DNA from: Basidiobolus ranarum
Lineage: Eukaryota; Basidiobolomycota; Basidiobolomycetes; Basidiobolales
Length of the DNA: 20,335 bases
Direction: 5' to 3'
Assembly: GCA_040143965.1 (NCBI GenBank)
Contig: JASJQH010007106.1
Coordinates: 1-20,335, forward strand
Shown piece by piece: positions 20,275 through 20,335 of this stretch. A program made the position numbers and the translations under genes. How positions within the stretch are numbered: position 1 is the stretch's first letter; every line of letters starts with the position of its first letter. A model generated the notes under the pieces. It saw only the letters and a list, made by a program, of their open reading frames with translations. It was not told where the DNA came from and did not search any database.

Positions 20275-20335
20275 CTAAGATTTTCTGGTGATACGTGCGG
20301 AGAAATTTTTACGTCGATATTGTGTAGTGAAATCG
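20275..20335 (-). CDS. Possible 3' end of a minus-strand gene (partial)
   Basis: Read on the minus strand, the last 61 bases give 19 codons, DFTTQYRRKNFSARITRKS, then TAG at 20277-20275. The product is strongly basic, like a C-terminal tail, but I cannot assign a family. A second minus-strand frame is also open here and 20 open codons are expected often by chance, so this is only a suggestion. The rest would lie beyond the window. Confidence 0.25.
   Translation of the reverse strand, partial: DFTTQYRRKNFSARITRKS

Overview
This window is nuclear DNA from a fungus. Nine of its ten complete genes carry short introns (mostly 50-80 bp, GT...AG, several with TACTAAC or CTAAC branch sites). The intergenic DNA is AT-rich. 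The gene set is fungal: a Pmc1-type calcium pump, a Slt11/Ecm2-type splicing factor and a DUF2415-type WD40 protein. A full-length, membrane-anchored ADAM protease and the dense introns argue against a budding yeast and suit an early-diverging filamentous fungus, probably Mucoromycota. That placement is inference.

Layout, left to right. Positions 1-1140 are non-coding and hold a long imperfect inverted repeat. An intronless mitochondrial dicarboxylate carrier gene (DIC1, +) lies at 1181-2044. The coactivator MBF1 (-) at 2327-2818 and a Rad51 paralogue of the RAD57/XRCC3 type (+) at 3221-4447 share a divergent promoter. Three minus-strand genes follow head to tail: the splicing factor SLT11/ECM2/RBM22 (4675-6135), ribosomal protein RPL35 (6532-7136, first exon only the ATG) and the calcium ATPase PMC1 (7500-10880). 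After a 0.9 kb divergent gap comes the ribosome-maturation factor SDO1/SBDS (+, 11782-12778), tail to tail with the Golgi/ER membrane protein YIP1 (-, 12887-13859). Another divergent gap leads to the ADAM metalloprotease (+, 14611-17514, eight exons) and the WD40 protein (+, about 18067-19609, nine exons). The last 61 bases may be the 3' end of a further minus-strand gene.

The genes do not form a pathway cluster. They are mostly housekeeping functions: transport, transcription coactivation, DNA repair, splicing, translation, calcium storage and vesicle traffic. I saw no tRNA, rRNA, CRISPR array, transposase, reverse transcriptase or virus-derived gene. Exon structures were assembled by hand from splice signals, reading phase and remembered family conservation, so they are predictions. 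I found no convincing undescribed system. The observations most worth a second look are a nine-cysteine insert beside the ADAM zinc site, competing splice acceptors in the ADAM gene that would change its domain content, the inverted repeat at the left end, and a repeated motif at the RAD57 5' end.
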